From the NCBI RefSeq assembly GCF_014648475.1, contig NZ_BMRE01000001.1, positions 62,001-126,000 on the forward strand: 64,000 bases of DNA, in the 5' to 3' direction. Of the stretch, positions 16,509 through 25,663 are shown piece after piece. The notes below the pieces were generated by a model, which had not been told where the DNA came from, searched no databases, and worked only from the letters and a program-made list of their open reading frames with translations. The translations under genes were made by a program, and so were the position numbers. The DNA comes from Lentzea flava (GTDB taxonomy: Bacteria > Actinomycetota > Actinomycetes > Mycobacteriales > Pseudonocardiaceae). Numbering within the stretch: position 1 is the stretch's first letter; the number at the start of each line of letters is the position of its first letter.

Positions 16509-17309
16509 CTACGTCCAGGCCGGTGCCACCGCGGACGCCGTGAAGTGGCCACCGACCCACCCGGCGGTCGCGACGGCGCGCAGCCCGTCGTCGTCCTCGG
16601 CGAGCCTGCCGTGCGGGCCGAGCACGTCCACGCGGTCGCTGCCGTCGTGCCACCGCACCGGCAGCCGGTTGTGCCGTTCGAGCAGACCGGCGAGCTTGCC
16701 GGTCAGCTTCGCCCTGCCGATGTGCACCCACCGGCTCGGGAACAGCTCCAGCAGGTCGATCGTCGCCGGGCTGATCTCCGGCACGACCGTGATGCCGTGG
16801 TCGAGGCCGTACTCGACGACCTCGCGGATGTGGTCCGGGTCGCCCTCGGGGAAGACGTGCAGCACGTTGAGCTTGTAGGCGGCCATCCGGTCGATGGCCT
16901 TGCGCATCTCGGCCGGTGGCAGCAGCGCGCTCGTGACGCCGCGCCAGGCGAACGCGGGGGAGTCCTGCACGTCGGCCGCGCGGACCGTGCCGTCACGGGT
17001 CATCAGCTGCCGGAACGACTGCACGCCGTGGCGCAGACCGGCCTGGGTGCCCGCGCGGAGCATGACCGCGTGGTTGCTGACCAGCAGCGCGTACCCCTCG
17101 GGGCCGAGCCCGCGCATCGCCGGGTCGTGCGTGACCATGAGCATGCCGTCGGGCGACTCGGCGAGCAGGTAGCCGGTCTGGCGGAAGATGTGCTCGCGCA
17201 GCAACGCCGCCGCGGTGCGGGCCTGTCCGGTCACGCGGACGGCCACGTCTTCGGTCAGGGGGAACGCACCCGTGCGACGGGGTGCGCTCGCAGGCATGGG
17301 AACGATCAC
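16509..17309 (-). CDS. GH20-like protein (beta-N-acetylhexosaminidase fold), condensed and lacking catalytic Asp-Glu
   Basis: A 266-residue protein, about half the size of usual GH20 hexosaminidases. The N-terminal GH20b part is recognisable (LREHIFRQTGYLL, LRAGTQAGLRHGVQSFRQL), followed by DSPAFAWRGV and IDRMAAYKLNVLHVFPEGD, ITVVPEI and LFPSRWVHIG. In active enzymes the last element continues G-D-E; here it reads RWVHIGRAKL, so the catalytic Asp-Glu pair is gone, and several barrel loops are deleted. It is a single open frame with a good GAGAGG site before GTG 17309, so it looks like a stable pseudo-enzyme rather than decay. A DasR-like site lies 70 bp upstream. It may bind amino sugars; that is inference. 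Confidence 0.7.
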   Translation of the reverse strand: MIVPMPASAPRRTGAFPLTEDVAVRVTGQARTAAALLREHIFRQTGYLLAESPDGMLMVTHDPAMRGLGPEGYALLVSNHAVMLRAGTQAGLRHGVQSFRQLMTRDGTVRAADVQDSPAFAWRGVTSALLPPAEMRKAIDRMAAYKLNVLHVFPEGDPDHIREVVEYGLDHGITVVPEISPATIDLLELFPSRWVHIGRAKLTGKLAGLLERHNRLPVRWHDGSDRVDVLGPHGRLAEDDDGLRAVATAGWVGGHFTASAVAPAWT

Positions 17310-17379
17310 CGGATTCCTCTCCAGCGGACCAACGCGGCTCGGCGTGCGCCAGTTCCCGTTGTAGCAGGTTTGCCCCCTG

Positions 17380-17395
17380 ATTGGTCCAGACCTTC
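17380..17395. promoter_or_regulatory. DasR-like operator (dre site)
   Basis: In the direction of the GH20-like gene the bases read GAAGGTCTGGACCAAT, close to the DasR consensus ACTGGTCTAGACCACT (core TGGTCTAGACCA, here AGGTCTGGACCA, 10 of 12). It lies about 70 bp before the start codon at 17309. DasR represses N-acetylglucosamine and chitin genes, including GH20 enzymes, in actinomycetes. Confidence 0.6.
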
Positions 17396-17413
17396 CAGTG
17401 ATCGGGAACACCA

Positions 17414-18226
17414 TCAGGTGATGGTGATCGACTCGATCGCGGCGTCGGCCAGCGGCGTCGCGGTCTCCGCGTAGCGCCGGGCGAGCGACTGGAAGAGCTG
17501 TTCCGCCTCGATCGCGGGCCACCCGGCGTCGAGCAGCTCGGCCGGCAGGTGCGGGTCCTGCCGCACGAGCTCCAGCCAGTCGGAGTGCAGCACGAGCTGG
17601 CGCGCGAGGTCGTCCGGCAGCGTCTTCAAGGGTGCCGGTCCGCCCCAGCGGGCGAGGAAGTCCTGGTAGCGGGCGGCGATCGCGGCCGTGTCGAACGCCC
17701 GGTGCGCGAGGTCCGCGGCCTCGGTCGGCTTGGCGTGCTGCGCGGTGAACACGGTGACGTGCTGGGTGAGGCCCAGTTCCTCGATCATCCCGGCGACCTC
17801 GCGGGACCCCGGCGCGATCCACAGGCCGTTCTGCACCGGCCCGAAGCCCGCCCACATCAGCTGCGAGCGCAGGTCGTGCCGTTCGCTGCGGCGGCTCTCC
17901 GGCAGTGAGAAGCCGATCAGCGTCCAGGTGCCGTCCCAGTCGTTGTTCAGCGCCCCGGTCTGCCAGATGCGCCGCTCGCCGTCCCGCAGCACGTCGCTCG
18001 CGCGCGGTGTCAGTCCGAAGTAGACCTTGCGGCCGTTGCGGTGCTTGGTGAGCAGGCCGCGGGTGGTCATCCGGGCGAGCGTCGACCGCACCGCCTCCTC
18101 GGACACGTCCACGCGGGCGAAGACGTCGATCACGCTGCCCGAGTACACGGCGATGTCGCGGCCGAACACGTAGAGGCCGAGGAAGTTGAGCATGAGCGAC
18201 TGCGGGGTCACGCTGTCACGATACAT
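17414..18226 (-). CDS. PaaX family transcriptional regulator
   Basis: A 270-residue PaaX-type regulator. N-terminal winged helix (QSLMLNFLGLYVFGRD, VSEEAVRSTLARMTTRGLL), a linker with KVYFGLTPRASDVLRDG, then the PaaX central domain WDGTWTLIGFSLPESRR with SQLMWAGFGPVQNGLWIAP. PaaX proteins sense aryl-CoA thioesters and repress catabolic operons. The gene is divergent from an operon that encodes an acyl-CoA ligase, so the likely effector is that ligase's product. A CGTTGG-N8-CCAACG inverted repeat in the shared promoter gap is a candidate operator. Confidence 0.88.
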   Translation of the reverse strand: MYRDSVTPQSLMLNFLGLYVFGRDIAVYSGSVIDVFARVDVSEEAVRSTLARMTTRGLLTKHRNGRKVYFGLTPRASDVLRDGERRIWQTGALNNDWDGTWTLIGFSLPESRRSERHDLRSQLMWAGFGPVQNGLWIAPGSREVAGMIEELGLTQHVTVFTAQHAKPTEAADLAHRAFDTAAIAARYQDFLARWGGPAPLKTLPDDLARQLVLHSDWLELVRQDPHLPAELLDAGWPAIEAEQLFQSLARRYAETATPLADAAIESITIT

Positions 18227-18265
18227 GTTGGGCAGAATCTAGACGAGCGTCACGAATATGCCTTA

Positions 18266-18285
18266 CGTTGGTGTGACTCCCAACG
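18266..18285. promoter_or_regulatory. inverted repeat in PaaX/SDR divergent promoter
   Basis: CGTTGG (18266-18271) and CCAACG (18280-18285) are separated by eight bases, 16 bp before the SDR start codon and 40 bp from the PaaX start. The site is a plausible PaaX operator; half-sites are short, so chance cannot be excluded. Confidence 0.4.
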
Positions 18286-18300
18286 AGAGGACGAAGTCGG

Positions 18301-19179
18301 ATGGATCTGTCGGGAAAGGTCGCGATCGTCACCGGCAGCGGCCGCGGGCTGGGCCGCGCCTACGCGGAGGCCCTGGCGCGCAACGGGGCCCAGGTCGTCG
18401 TGAACGACGTGGACGCCGCCGCCGAAGAGGTCGCCGCGAGCATCGGCGGCAAGGCCGTCATCGCGCCGGTCGGATCCAGCGAGACCGCGCAACTGCTCGT
18501 CGACACCGCCGTCGAGGAGTTCGGACGGCTCGACGTCATGGTCACCAACGCGGGCATCCTGCGCGACCGCGTGCTGTGGAAGATGAGCGACGACGAGTTC
18601 GACGCCGTGATCAACGTGCACCTGCGCGGCACCTTCACCTGCGCCCGCGCGGCGGCGATCAGGATGCGCGAGCAGGGCAGCGGCGGCAGCCTCGTGCTGA
18701 TCTCCTCACCCGCCGGTCAGCGCGGCAACTTCGGCCAGACCAACTACTCCGCCGCGAAAGCCGGCATCGCCGCCATGGCCCGTACCTGGGCGATGGAACT
18801 GGGGAAGTCCGGCATCGACGTCAACGCCGTCGTCCCGGTCGCCGCCACCGAGATGACCAGGACGATCCCCGCGTTCGCGCCGCTGATCGAGGAGTCCGAA
18901 CGCACCGGCGCGCCACTGCCCGCCTGGGTGCGCCGCGACGAGGGCCTCGGCAGCGTCGAGGACGTCACCGGCCTCATCGTCTACCTCGCGTCGGACGCCT
19001 CGAAGGGCGTCACCGGCCAGGCCATCGGCATCGGCGGCGACCGGCTCGCCCTGTGGTCGCACCCCGCCGAGAAGCAGGTCGAGTTCGCCGACGGCGGCTG
19101 GAGCGCGGAGGAGATCGCGCAGAAGCTGCCCAGCTTCACGCCCGAGACCTACGGCATCCCCGCCCCGGTGGCGCCGTGA
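18301..19179 (+). CDS. short-chain dehydrogenase/reductase
   Basis: A 292-residue SDR. Cofactor motif VTGSGRGLGRAYAEAL, acidic Asp after beta-2 (VVNDVD) suggesting NAD(H), NAG motif (TNAGILRD), catalytic Ser in LISSPAG and YSAAK (Tyr-x-x-x-Lys). The extra C-terminal ~40 residues (HPAEKQVEFADGGWSAEEIA) resemble the hydroxyacyl-CoA dehydrogenase branch found with MaoC proteins. It is first in a five-gene operon and overlaps the amidohydrolase start (GTGA). Probable role: oxidation of a 3-hydroxyacyl-CoA intermediate. Confidence 0.85.
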   Translation: MDLSGKVAIVTGSGRGLGRAYAEALARNGAQVVVNDVDAAAEEVAASIGGKAVIAPVGSSETAQLLVDTAVEEFGRLDVMVTNAGILRDRVLWKMSDDEFDAVINVHLRGTFTCARAAAIRMREQGSGGSLVLISSPAGQRGNFGQTNYSAAKAGIAAMARTWAMELGKSGIDVNAVVPVAATEMTRTIPAFAPLIEESERTGAPLPAWVRRDEGLGSVEDVTGLIVYLASDASKGVTGQAIGIGGDRLALWSHPAEKQVEFADGGWSAEEIAQKLPSFTPETYGIPAPVAP

Positions 19180-20051
19180 ACATCGACGAGCTGACCGCGA
19201 TCGACGTCCACACGCACGCCGAGATCTCCTGCGACGGCCACAGTTCGCTCAGCCGAGAGCTGATGGAGGCATCCGCCAAGTACTTCAAGGCCGGGCACCG
19301 CCAGCCCACGGTCGCCGAAACCGCGGCCGTCTACCGCGAGCGCAAGATGGCGGCGGTGATCTTCACCGTCGACGCCGAGCACGCCACCGGACACCCGCGC
19401 ATCAGCAACGAGGAGATCGCCGAGCAGTGCGCGGAACACTCCGACGTGCTGATCCCGTTCGCGAGCGTCGACCCGTGGAAGGGCCGCGCGGCCGTCCGGG
19501 AAGCCCGCAGGCTCGTCGAGCAGCACGGCGTGCGCGGCTTCAAGTTCCACCCGAGCCTGCAGGACTTCTCGCCGAACGACCGGATGGCCTACCCGCTCTA
19601 CGAGGCGATCGAGGAGCTGGGCGTACCCGCGCTGTTCCACAGTGGACAGACCGGCATCGGCGCCGGGGTGCCCGGCGGCGGAGGGATCCGGCTGGGGCAC
19701 TCCAACCCCATGCTCGTCGACGACGTCGCCGTCGACTTCCCGTACCTCAAGATCGTGCTGGCGCACCCGTCGTTCCCCTGGCAGGACGAGGCGCTCGCGG
19801 TCGCCACGCACAAACCGTTCGTGCACATCGACCTCTCCGGCTGGTCGCCGAAGTACTTCCCGCCGCAGCTCGTCCGCTACGCCAACACCGTGCTGCAGGA
19901 CAAGGTGCTCTTCGGCTCCGACCACCCGGTGATCACCCCGGACCGCTGGCTGAAGGACTTCGCCGCCATCGACATCAAGGACGAGGTCCGTCCCAAGATC
20001 CTCAAGCACAACGCCGCCCGCCTGCTCGGGCTCGTCAAGGAGAACGCATGA
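19176..20051 (+). CDS. amidohydrolase family 2 metal-dependent hydrolase/decarboxylase
   Basis: A 291-residue TIM-barrel protein of the amidohydrolase-2 (ACMSD-like) family. Metal-binding HTH is IDVHTHAEISC near the N terminus; later GFKFHPSLQDF, ALFHSGQTG, IVLAHPSFPW and FGSDHPV supply further histidines and the Asp. The family contains hydrolases and non-oxidative decarboxylases of aromatic and dicarboxylic acids. The GTG start overlaps the SDR stop, and its own stop overlaps the MaoC start (ATGA). In a CoA-ligase operon it may open a ring or cleave an acyl product; that is inference. Confidence 0.85.
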   Translation: MNIDELTAIDVHTHAEISCDGHSSLSRELMEASAKYFKAGHRQPTVAETAAVYRERKMAAVIFTVDAEHATGHPRISNEEIAEQCAEHSDVLIPFASVDPWKGRAAVREARRLVEQHGVRGFKFHPSLQDFSPNDRMAYPLYEAIEELGVPALFHSGQTGIGAGVPGGGGIRLGHSNPMLVDDVAVDFPYLKIVLAHPSFPWQDEALAVATHKPFVHIDLSGWSPKYFPPQLVRYANTVLQDKVLFGSDHPVITPDRWLKDFAAIDIKDEVRPKILKHNAARLLGLVKENA

Positions 20052-20506
20052 CCACCACCGTCAACGGAATCGAAGAGCTCAAAGCGCTGACGGGCGCCGA
20101 CCTCGGCCACACCGACTGGTTGCAGATCGACCAGAACAGGGTCAACACCTTCGCCGACGCCACCGACGACCACCAGTGGATCCACACCGACCCCGAACGC
20201 GCCGCCACCGGCCCGTTCAAGGGCACGATCGCCCACGGCTACCTCACGCTCGCCCTGCTCATCCCGCTGATGACCGAACTGCTCGACGTCTCCGGCGTGC
20301 GCATGAGCATCAACTACGGACTGGAGAAGGTGCGCTTCCCCGCCCCGGTACCGGTCGGCGCCAAGATCCGGCTCAAGGGCCAGGTCGCGTCCGTGGAGGA
20401 CGTCAAGGGCGACGGCGTTCAGCTGACCGTGGACTTCACGGTCGAGATCGAGGGAACGGACAAGCCCGCGTGCGTCGCGCGGGCCATCTACCGCCACTAC
20501 ACGTGA
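20048..20506 (+). CDS. MaoC-like (R)-specific enoyl-CoA hydratase
   Basis: A 152-residue hot-dog fold protein. The hydratase-2 signature is FADATDDHQWIHTDPERAA, with catalytic Asp and His, followed by FKGTIAHGYLTLAL. Length matches single-domain MaoC hydratases. ATG 20048 overlaps the amidohydrolase stop. It probably hydrates an enoyl-CoA produced downstream of the operon's acyl-CoA ligase, feeding the SDR. Confidence 0.9.
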   Translation: MTTTVNGIEELKALTGADLGHTDWLQIDQNRVNTFADATDDHQWIHTDPERAATGPFKGTIAHGYLTLALLIPLMTELLDVSGVRMSINYGLEKVRFPAPVPVGAKIRLKGQVASVEDVKGDGVQLTVDFTVEIEGTDKPACVARAIYRHYT

Positions 20507-20516
20507 GGTGAAACCC

Positions 20517-21833
20517 ATGGCGTCAACAACGCAGTTACGCCGCGCCGTCACATCCAGCTTCCTCGGCAGCGTCATCGAGTACTACGACTTCCTGCTCTAC
20601 GCCACGGCGTCCGCGGTGGTGTTCAACAAGGTCTTCTTCTCCTCGCTCGACCCGCTCGTCGGCACGATCGCGAGCTTCGGCACCTTCGCCACCGGCTACC
20701 TCGCCCGCCCGCTCGGCGGTGTCCTCTTCGGACACTTCGGCGACCTGCTGGGCCGCAAGAAGATGCTCGTGCTCACCATGAGCCTGATGGGTGTCGCGAG
20801 CTTCCTGATCGGCCTGCTGCCCACCTACGCCCAGGTCGGCTGGCTCGCCCCGGCCGGGCTCGTGCTCCTGCGCGTCGTGCAGGGCATCTCCGTCGGCGGC
20901 GAGTGGGGCGGCGCGGTGCTCATGTCCGCCGAACACGCCACCTCCCGGCGCGGGCTGTGGGCGAGCTTCACCAACGCGGGCGCGCCCTGCGGCATGGTCC
21001 TGTCCACCGCCGCGCTCACCGGCACGGCCGCGCTGGTGGGGGAGCAGGCGTTCCTGCAGTGGGGCTGGCGGGTGCCGTTCCTGATCAGCCTGGTGCTGCT
21101 GGCCGTCGGCCTGTTCGTGCGGATGAGGGTCGAGGAGACCCCGGTGTTCCAGGCGGAGAAGAAGCGCACCTCGGCACCGTTGATGGACGTGCTGCGCAAC
21201 CACCCGCGCACGTTGCTGCTCGGCGTCGGCGTGGGCCTGTCGGCCTTCGTCGCCCAGTCCACCCTGACGACGTTCATCCTCGCCTACGGAGTGCAGGCCG
21301 GCACCAGCAGGCAGGCGATCCTCAACGCCCTCACGCTGTCCTCGGCACTCGCCGTGATCGGCATCCTGGGCTGGTCGGCGGTCTCTGACCGGTTCGGCAG
21401 GCGGCCCGTCGTGCTCGCCGGGGCCGTGCTGATGGCGGCGTTCGGGTTCGCGCTGTTCCCGTTGGTGGACAACGGACTCATCGTGCTCGCGCTGGTCGTC
21501 GGCCAGGCCGTGCTGCACCCCATGATGTACGGCCCGCTGGCGGCGCTGTACAGCGAGCTGTTCTCCACCGGCAGCCGCTACACCGGAGCCTCACTGGGCT
21601 ACCAGCTCGCCGGGCTCGGCGCGGGCCTCGCACCCCTGCTGTTCGCGCAGGTCCAAGCCTCGGCCGGCACCACGGCCATCTCGTTCATCCTCGCGGCGTT
21701 CTGCCTGCTGACCGTGCTGTGCACGCTCGCGCTCCGGGAGACCAGCCGCACGAGCCTGACAGGAGACCGGAGTGCGGAACGCGGGACTGGGCAGCTGGCC
21801 GGCTCGCCGGGCACGGATGTCGCCCCGGCGTGA
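20517..21833 (+). CDS. MFS transporter, metabolite:H+ symporter family
   Basis: A 438-residue transporter with 12 predicted membrane segments. The start FLGSVIEYYDFLLYATASAVVF and the loop FGHFGDLLGRKKMLVLTM are typical of the metabolite:H+ symporter (ShiA/ProP/KgtP) subgroup; the second half has SDRFGRRPVVLAG (first pattern given in part). ATG 20517 has GAGGTGA six bases upstream and is preferred over an upstream GTG at 20508. It probably imports the acid degraded by this operon. Confidence 0.88.
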   Translation: MASTTQLRRAVTSSFLGSVIEYYDFLLYATASAVVFNKVFFSSLDPLVGTIASFGTFATGYLARPLGGVLFGHFGDLLGRKKMLVLTMSLMGVASFLIGLLPTYAQVGWLAPAGLVLLRVVQGISVGGEWGGAVLMSAEHATSRRGLWASFTNAGAPCGMVLSTAALTGTAALVGEQAFLQWGWRVPFLISLVLLAVGLFVRMRVEETPVFQAEKKRTSAPLMDVLRNHPRTLLLGVGVGLSAFVAQSTLTTFILAYGVQAGTSRQAILNALTLSSALAVIGILGWSAVSDRFGRRPVVLAGAVLMAAFGFALFPLVDNGLIVLALVVGQAVLHPMMYGPLAALYSELFSTGSRYTGASLGYQLAGLGAGLAPLLFAQVQASAGTTAISFILAAFCLLTVLCTLALRETSRTSLTGDRSAERGTGQLAGSPGTDVAPA

Positions 21834-23214
21834 GGCGTTCACGTTCGAAGGCGCGTCGACCACCTACGAGGAGGTGGCCCGGCGCACCACGAAACTCGCG
21901 CGGCGCCTGGAAGAGCTCGGGGTGCGCCACGGCGACCGGGTCGCCTACCTCGGCCCGAACCACCCCGCGTTCGCCGAGACGATGTTCGCCGCGCACCTGC
22001 TCGGCGCGATCTTCGTCCCGCTGAACTTCCGGCTCTCCACCGCCGAGATCGACTACCAGCTCGCCGACTGCGGCGCGCGCGTCCTGGTCCACGCGCCGCA
22101 GTTCCGGTCCGACCACCCGTCCACCGTCTCGCTCGACGACTACGAAACCTGGCTGGAGGGCGGCTCCGACGAGCCGCTCGACGTGCCGGTGTCCATCGAG
22201 GACAGCGCCCTGATCCTCTACACCTCCGGCACCACCGGCAGGCCCAAGGGCGCCGTCCTCAGCCACGCCAACCTGCTGTGGAACACGTTCAACCTGATGA
22301 TCGGCGTCGACATCGCCGCCGACGAGGCCGCGCTGGTCGCGGCGCCGCTGTTCCACGTGGCGGCGCTGACCCAGACGCTGCTGCCCACCTTCGTCAAGGG
22401 CGGCCGCAGCGTGATCACCCCGCGCTGGGACGTCACGGCGTGCCTCGAGCTGATCGAGAAGGAACAGGTGACGTGGATGTTCGGCGTCGCCACGATGTAC
22501 GCCGACCTCGCGGCCTCCCCGCGGTGGCCTGCCGCGGACCTGAGCTCGTTGCGGGTGCTGCTGTGCGGAGGCTCGCCGGTCCCGGACTCGGTCATCCGCA
22601 CCTACCAGGACCGCGGCCTGGTGTTCTGCCAGGGCTACGGCCTCACCGAGACCGCACCGGGAGCCACGTTCCTGGAAGCGGCCGACAGCGTGCGCAAGGC
22701 CGGTTCGGCGGGCGTGCCGGTGTTCTTCGCCGACGTGCGGCTGGCGGACACGGGTGAGATCGAGGTCCAGGGCCCGAACGTCACGCCCGGCTACTGGAAC
22801 GACCCGGTCGCCACCGCGAACGCGTTCACCGAGGACGGCTGGTTCCGCACCGGCGACGTCGGCCGGCTCGACGACGAGGGCTACTTCTACATCGTCGACC
22901 GGGTGAAGGACATGTTCATCTCGGGCGGGGAGAACGTCTACCCGGCCGAGGTGGAGAACGCGATCTCCGACCACCCCGGTGTCGCGGAGGTCGCCGTCGT
23001 CGGGGTACCGGACCAGCGGTGGGGCGAGGTCGGCCGCGCCTTCGTCCGCCCGCGGCCTGGTGCACTGGTCGACGCGGCGGGGCTGCGCGACTTCCTGCTG
23101 CCGCGCCTGGCGAAGTACAAGATCCCCGTGCACGTCGACGTCGTCGCCGAACTGCCGCGCACCGGCTCGGGCAAGGTGCTCAAACACGCCCTGCGCCGGC
23201 TGCCGCCGCCGTGA
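21772..23214 (+). CDS. acyl-CoA synthetase (AMP-forming, long-chain/aryl acid-CoA ligase family)
   Basis: A 480-residue ANL ligase. LYTSGTTGRPKGAVLSHANL is the phosphate loop, YGLTETAPG the aromatic motif, GWFRTGDVGRLDDEGYF and DRVKDMFISGGENVYPAEVE the hinge, and RTGSGKVLKHAL the catalytic lysine. The GTG at 21772 has AGGAGACCGG before it and lies 62 bp inside the end of the transporter gene, so expression is coupled. It should activate the imported acid to its CoA ester, the probable ligand for PaaX. The gene overlaps the convergent kinase gene by 35 bp. Confidence 0.9.
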   Translation: MRNAGLGSWPARRARMSPRREAFTFEGASTTYEEVARRTTKLARRLEELGVRHGDRVAYLGPNHPAFAETMFAAHLLGAIFVPLNFRLSTAEIDYQLADCGARVLVHAPQFRSDHPSTVSLDDYETWLEGGSDEPLDVPVSIEDSALILYTSGTTGRPKGAVLSHANLLWNTFNLMIGVDIAADEAALVAAPLFHVAALTQTLLPTFVKGGRSVITPRWDVTACLELIEKEQVTWMFGVATMYADLAASPRWPAADLSSLRVLLCGGSPVPDSVIRTYQDRGLVFCQGYGLTETAPGATFLEAADSVRKAGSAGVPVFFADVRLADTGEIEVQGPNVTPGYWNDPVATANAFTEDGWFRTGDVGRLDDEGYFYIVDRVKDMFISGGENVYPAEVENAISDHPGVAEVAVVGVPDQRWGEVGRAFVRPRPGALVDAAGLRDFLLPRLAKYKIPVHVDVVAELPRTGSGKVLKHALRRLPPP

Positions 23215-24898
23215 CCGGGAGGCGCACGGTGAACGTGGTGCCCCGCCCCGGCGTGCTCGTCACGCCGACCGCGCCACCGTGCGCCTCGACCAGCTTCCGC
23301 ACGATCGCGAGCCCCAGCCCGCTGCCGCCGGTGCTGCGGGCTCGTGACTTGTCCGCCCGCCAGAACCTGTCGAACACGTGCGGCAGGTCCTGCGCGGCGA
23401 TGCCGGAACCGGTGTCCGCCACGGAGATCACCGCGTCAGGCCCGTCCGCGGCCGCGCTGACCGTGACCGACCCGCCGGAAGGCACGTAGCGCAGCGCGTT
23501 CGCGACGAGGTTGTCGAGAACCTGCCGCAACCGCACCGCGTCCGCGTCCACCACGAGCTCCTCCGCCGCCACCGCCAGCGCGATCCCCGCCTGCGCGGCC
23601 CGTGCCTCGTGCGCTGCCCTGACCTGCTCCACCACGGCCGGCACGGACACCTGCTCGACGGTCAGCCGCAACGACCCGGCGTCCGCGATCGCGAGGTCCT
23701 GGAGGTCGTCCACGACGTGCTGCAGCACCAGAGCTTCCTTGAGCAGCAACGTGACCAGCGCCGGGTCGAGGTCGCTCACCCCGTCCTCGGCCGCCTCCAG
23801 CCACCCGCGGATGTTGCTCAACGGCGTGCGCAGTTCGTGCGCGACATCGCTGACCATCGCCTTGCGCGCCTGCTCCAGCTGCGCCCTGTTCGCGGCCATC
23901 GTGTTGAACGCCCTGGTCAGACCGGCGATCTCGTCCTGCCCGCGCACCGGCACCGGCGGAATGTCGCTACCGCCCGACATGTGCTGGGCGGCAGCCGTCA
24001 ACGCCCGCAACGGACGCGTGATCCGCGCACCCGCGAACGCCGCCACGCCGACCGCGGCCAGCAGCACCGCCGCGGCCGCACCCACCACCTGCCAGCCGTT
24101 GCCCGACAACGAGATCGCGGTCGTCGGCGTCCCCGAAGGGCTCGTGAGGTACAGCAGCACCGGCGGCGCCACGTACTGCGCCAGCTGCTCCTTGCGCGAC
24201 GCCGCGACGCACGCCGCCACCGCCGGTTCGTCCGGCGGTGGCGCGCCCGACGTCTGCTTCGTCGCCGGGGTGTAGTCGGGATCCAGTTCCACCGGCGGCA
24301 GCGACCTGCGCGCCAGACAGGCGTTGACCAGGTCCTCCAGATCCAGCAGCGCGTAGAAGTCCGCCGCGGTGTCGAACGGCAGCTGGTTCTCCCGGCAGTC
24401 CTTCCGCGTCTGTTCCTTCTTCGCCATCCGCAGGCAGAACAACGACCCGGTCCGGTCCTCGCGCTCGCGGAAGTCGATCGGCGTGCGGAACGGCCCCAGC
24501 ACCCGCTTGTCGATCCGGTCCGCGGGCGCGTCCGGCACCAGCACCGGGTCGACCGCCAGCGCGTCCACCACCGCCGAGGCCGTCGCGGGCAGCTCACCAC
24601 CGTCGCCACCCTGGTCGACGACCGTCCGCCCGTCCTTGGTGACCAGCACGATCCGGCGGTGCGGGAGCTCGCCGGCCAGCGACCTGATCAGACCGTCCAC
24701 TTCGGACCAGTCGCGGTGCGTGGTGGCGTGGAGCAGCAGCGCAGCGTAGATCCTGTTGTCCGACGCCAGCTCCCTGCCCTGCTCGCGGGCGATCGACGCC
24801 TTGGTGAGCTGGGTGGCGAGCCACGCGGTCGCGGCGATCGAGCACACCGCGATCAGCACCACGACCACGAGCAGTCGCGTGAAGACGCTACGACGCAT
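23180..24898 (-). CDS. two-component sensor histidine kinase with large periplasmic domain
   Basis: A 572-residue kinase. TM1 at about residues 8-28, an extracytoplasmic domain of some 240 residues with several cysteines (FCLRMAKKEQTRKDC, VNACLARR, AVAACVA), TM2 near WQVVGAAAAVLLAAVGVAAF, HAMP (ITRPLRALTAAAQHM), H-box MVSDVAHELRTPLSNI, N-box LVANALRYVP, G-boxes DTGSG and GSGLGLAIV. The ATG at 24898 is used; a GTG two codons upstream is possible. It overlaps the regulator gene by 11 bp. The gene pair diverges from an ABC export system, which it may control. Confidence 0.9.
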   Translation of the reverse strand: MRRSVFTRLLVVVVLIAVCSIAATAWLATQLTKASIAREQGRELASDNRIYAALLLHATTHRDWSEVDGLIRSLAGELPHRRIVLVTKDGRTVVDQGGDGGELPATASAVVDALAVDPVLVPDAPADRIDKRVLGPFRTPIDFREREDRTGSLFCLRMAKKEQTRKDCRENQLPFDTAADFYALLDLEDLVNACLARRSLPPVELDPDYTPATKQTSGAPPPDEPAVAACVAASRKEQLAQYVAPPVLLYLTSPSGTPTTAISLSGNGWQVVGAAAAVLLAAVGVAAFAGARITRPLRALTAAAQHMSGGSDIPPVPVRGQDEIAGLTRAFNTMAANRAQLEQARKAMVSDVAHELRTPLSNIRGWLEAAEDGVSDLDPALVTLLLKEALVLQHVVDDLQDLAIADAGSLRLTVEQVSVPAVVEQVRAAHEARAAQAGIALAVAAEELVVDADAVRLRQVLDNLVANALRYVPSGGSVTVSAAADGPDAVISVADTGSGIAAQDLPHVFDRFWRADKSRARSTGGSGLGLAIVRKLVEAHGGAVGVTSTPGRGTTFTVRLPVTAAAAGAGRV

Positions 24899-25583
24899 CG
24901 GCACGACCGGCGGTGAGCTTGTAGCCGATGCCGTACACCGTGACGAGGTGCTCCGGCGCCCGCGAATCGGCCTCGATCTTGCGGCGCAGGTTCTTCACAT
25001 GCGTGTCGATCGTCCGCGCGGTGAGATAGCTGTCGAAACCGTGCATGCGCGCCAGCAGCTGCTCGCGCGTGAACACCCGGTTCACCTCGGACGCGAGCAC
25101 CTCCAGCAACCCGAACTCACCTGGCGTGCACTCGACCGGCTCCCCGCGCACCGTCACCTCGTGCCGCACCGGGTCCACCACGATCGGCCCGACCCGCAGC
25201 AGCGGCACCGGCCGCGCGGACGGACGGCGCCGCAACAACGTCCGCACCCGCGCCACCAGCTCACGCGGGCTGAACGGCTTGGTCATGTAGTCGTCCGCGC
25301 CGATCCCCAGCCCGTGCAGCAGGTCGTCCTCGGTGGACCGCGCCGTCAGCATCAGCACCAGCACGTCCGACTCCGCCCGCAACGCACGGCAGACGTCCAG
25401 CCCGCCCAGCCCCGGCAGCATCAGGTCGAGCACCACCAGCTCGGGCCGCTCGGCGCGAACGACGTCCAGCGCGTCCCGTCCGTCGTGGACCACGACCACG
25501 CGGTGGTGGTCCTGCTCCAGGTACCGGCGCACCAGCTCGGCCTGGTTCTCGTCGTCCTCGGCCACCAGGATGAGAGCGCTCAC
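24888..25583 (-). CDS. OmpR/PhoB-family response regulator
   Basis: A 231-residue response regulator: AEDDENQ acidic patch, phospho-acceptor Asp in [19 protein letters not shown] and MTKPFSP switch residues, then a winged helix with [15 protein letters not shown] and [14 protein letters not shown] ending VYGIGYKL. It is the first gene of the pair with the 23180-24898 kinase and faces away from the ABC exporter genes with an 80-bp promoter gap. Confidence 0.9.
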   Translation of the reverse strand: MSALILVAEDDENQAELVRRYLEQDHHRVVVVHDGRDALDVVRAERPELVVLDLMLPGLGGLDVCRALRAESDVLVLMLTARSTEDDLLHGLGIGADDYMTKPFSPRELVARVRTLLRRRPSARPVPLLRVGPIVVDPVRHEVTVRGEPVECTPGEFGLLEVLASEVNRVFTREQLLARMHGFDSYLTARTIDTHVKNLRRKIEADSRAPEHLVTVYGIGYKLTAGRADAS

Positions 25584-25663
25584 GGGGGCGAGGATACGGA
25601 CGCCCTCGCGGCGATCACCGGTTCGTCACAGGATCCTCACAACCCCTGATCAAGATCCACGGC

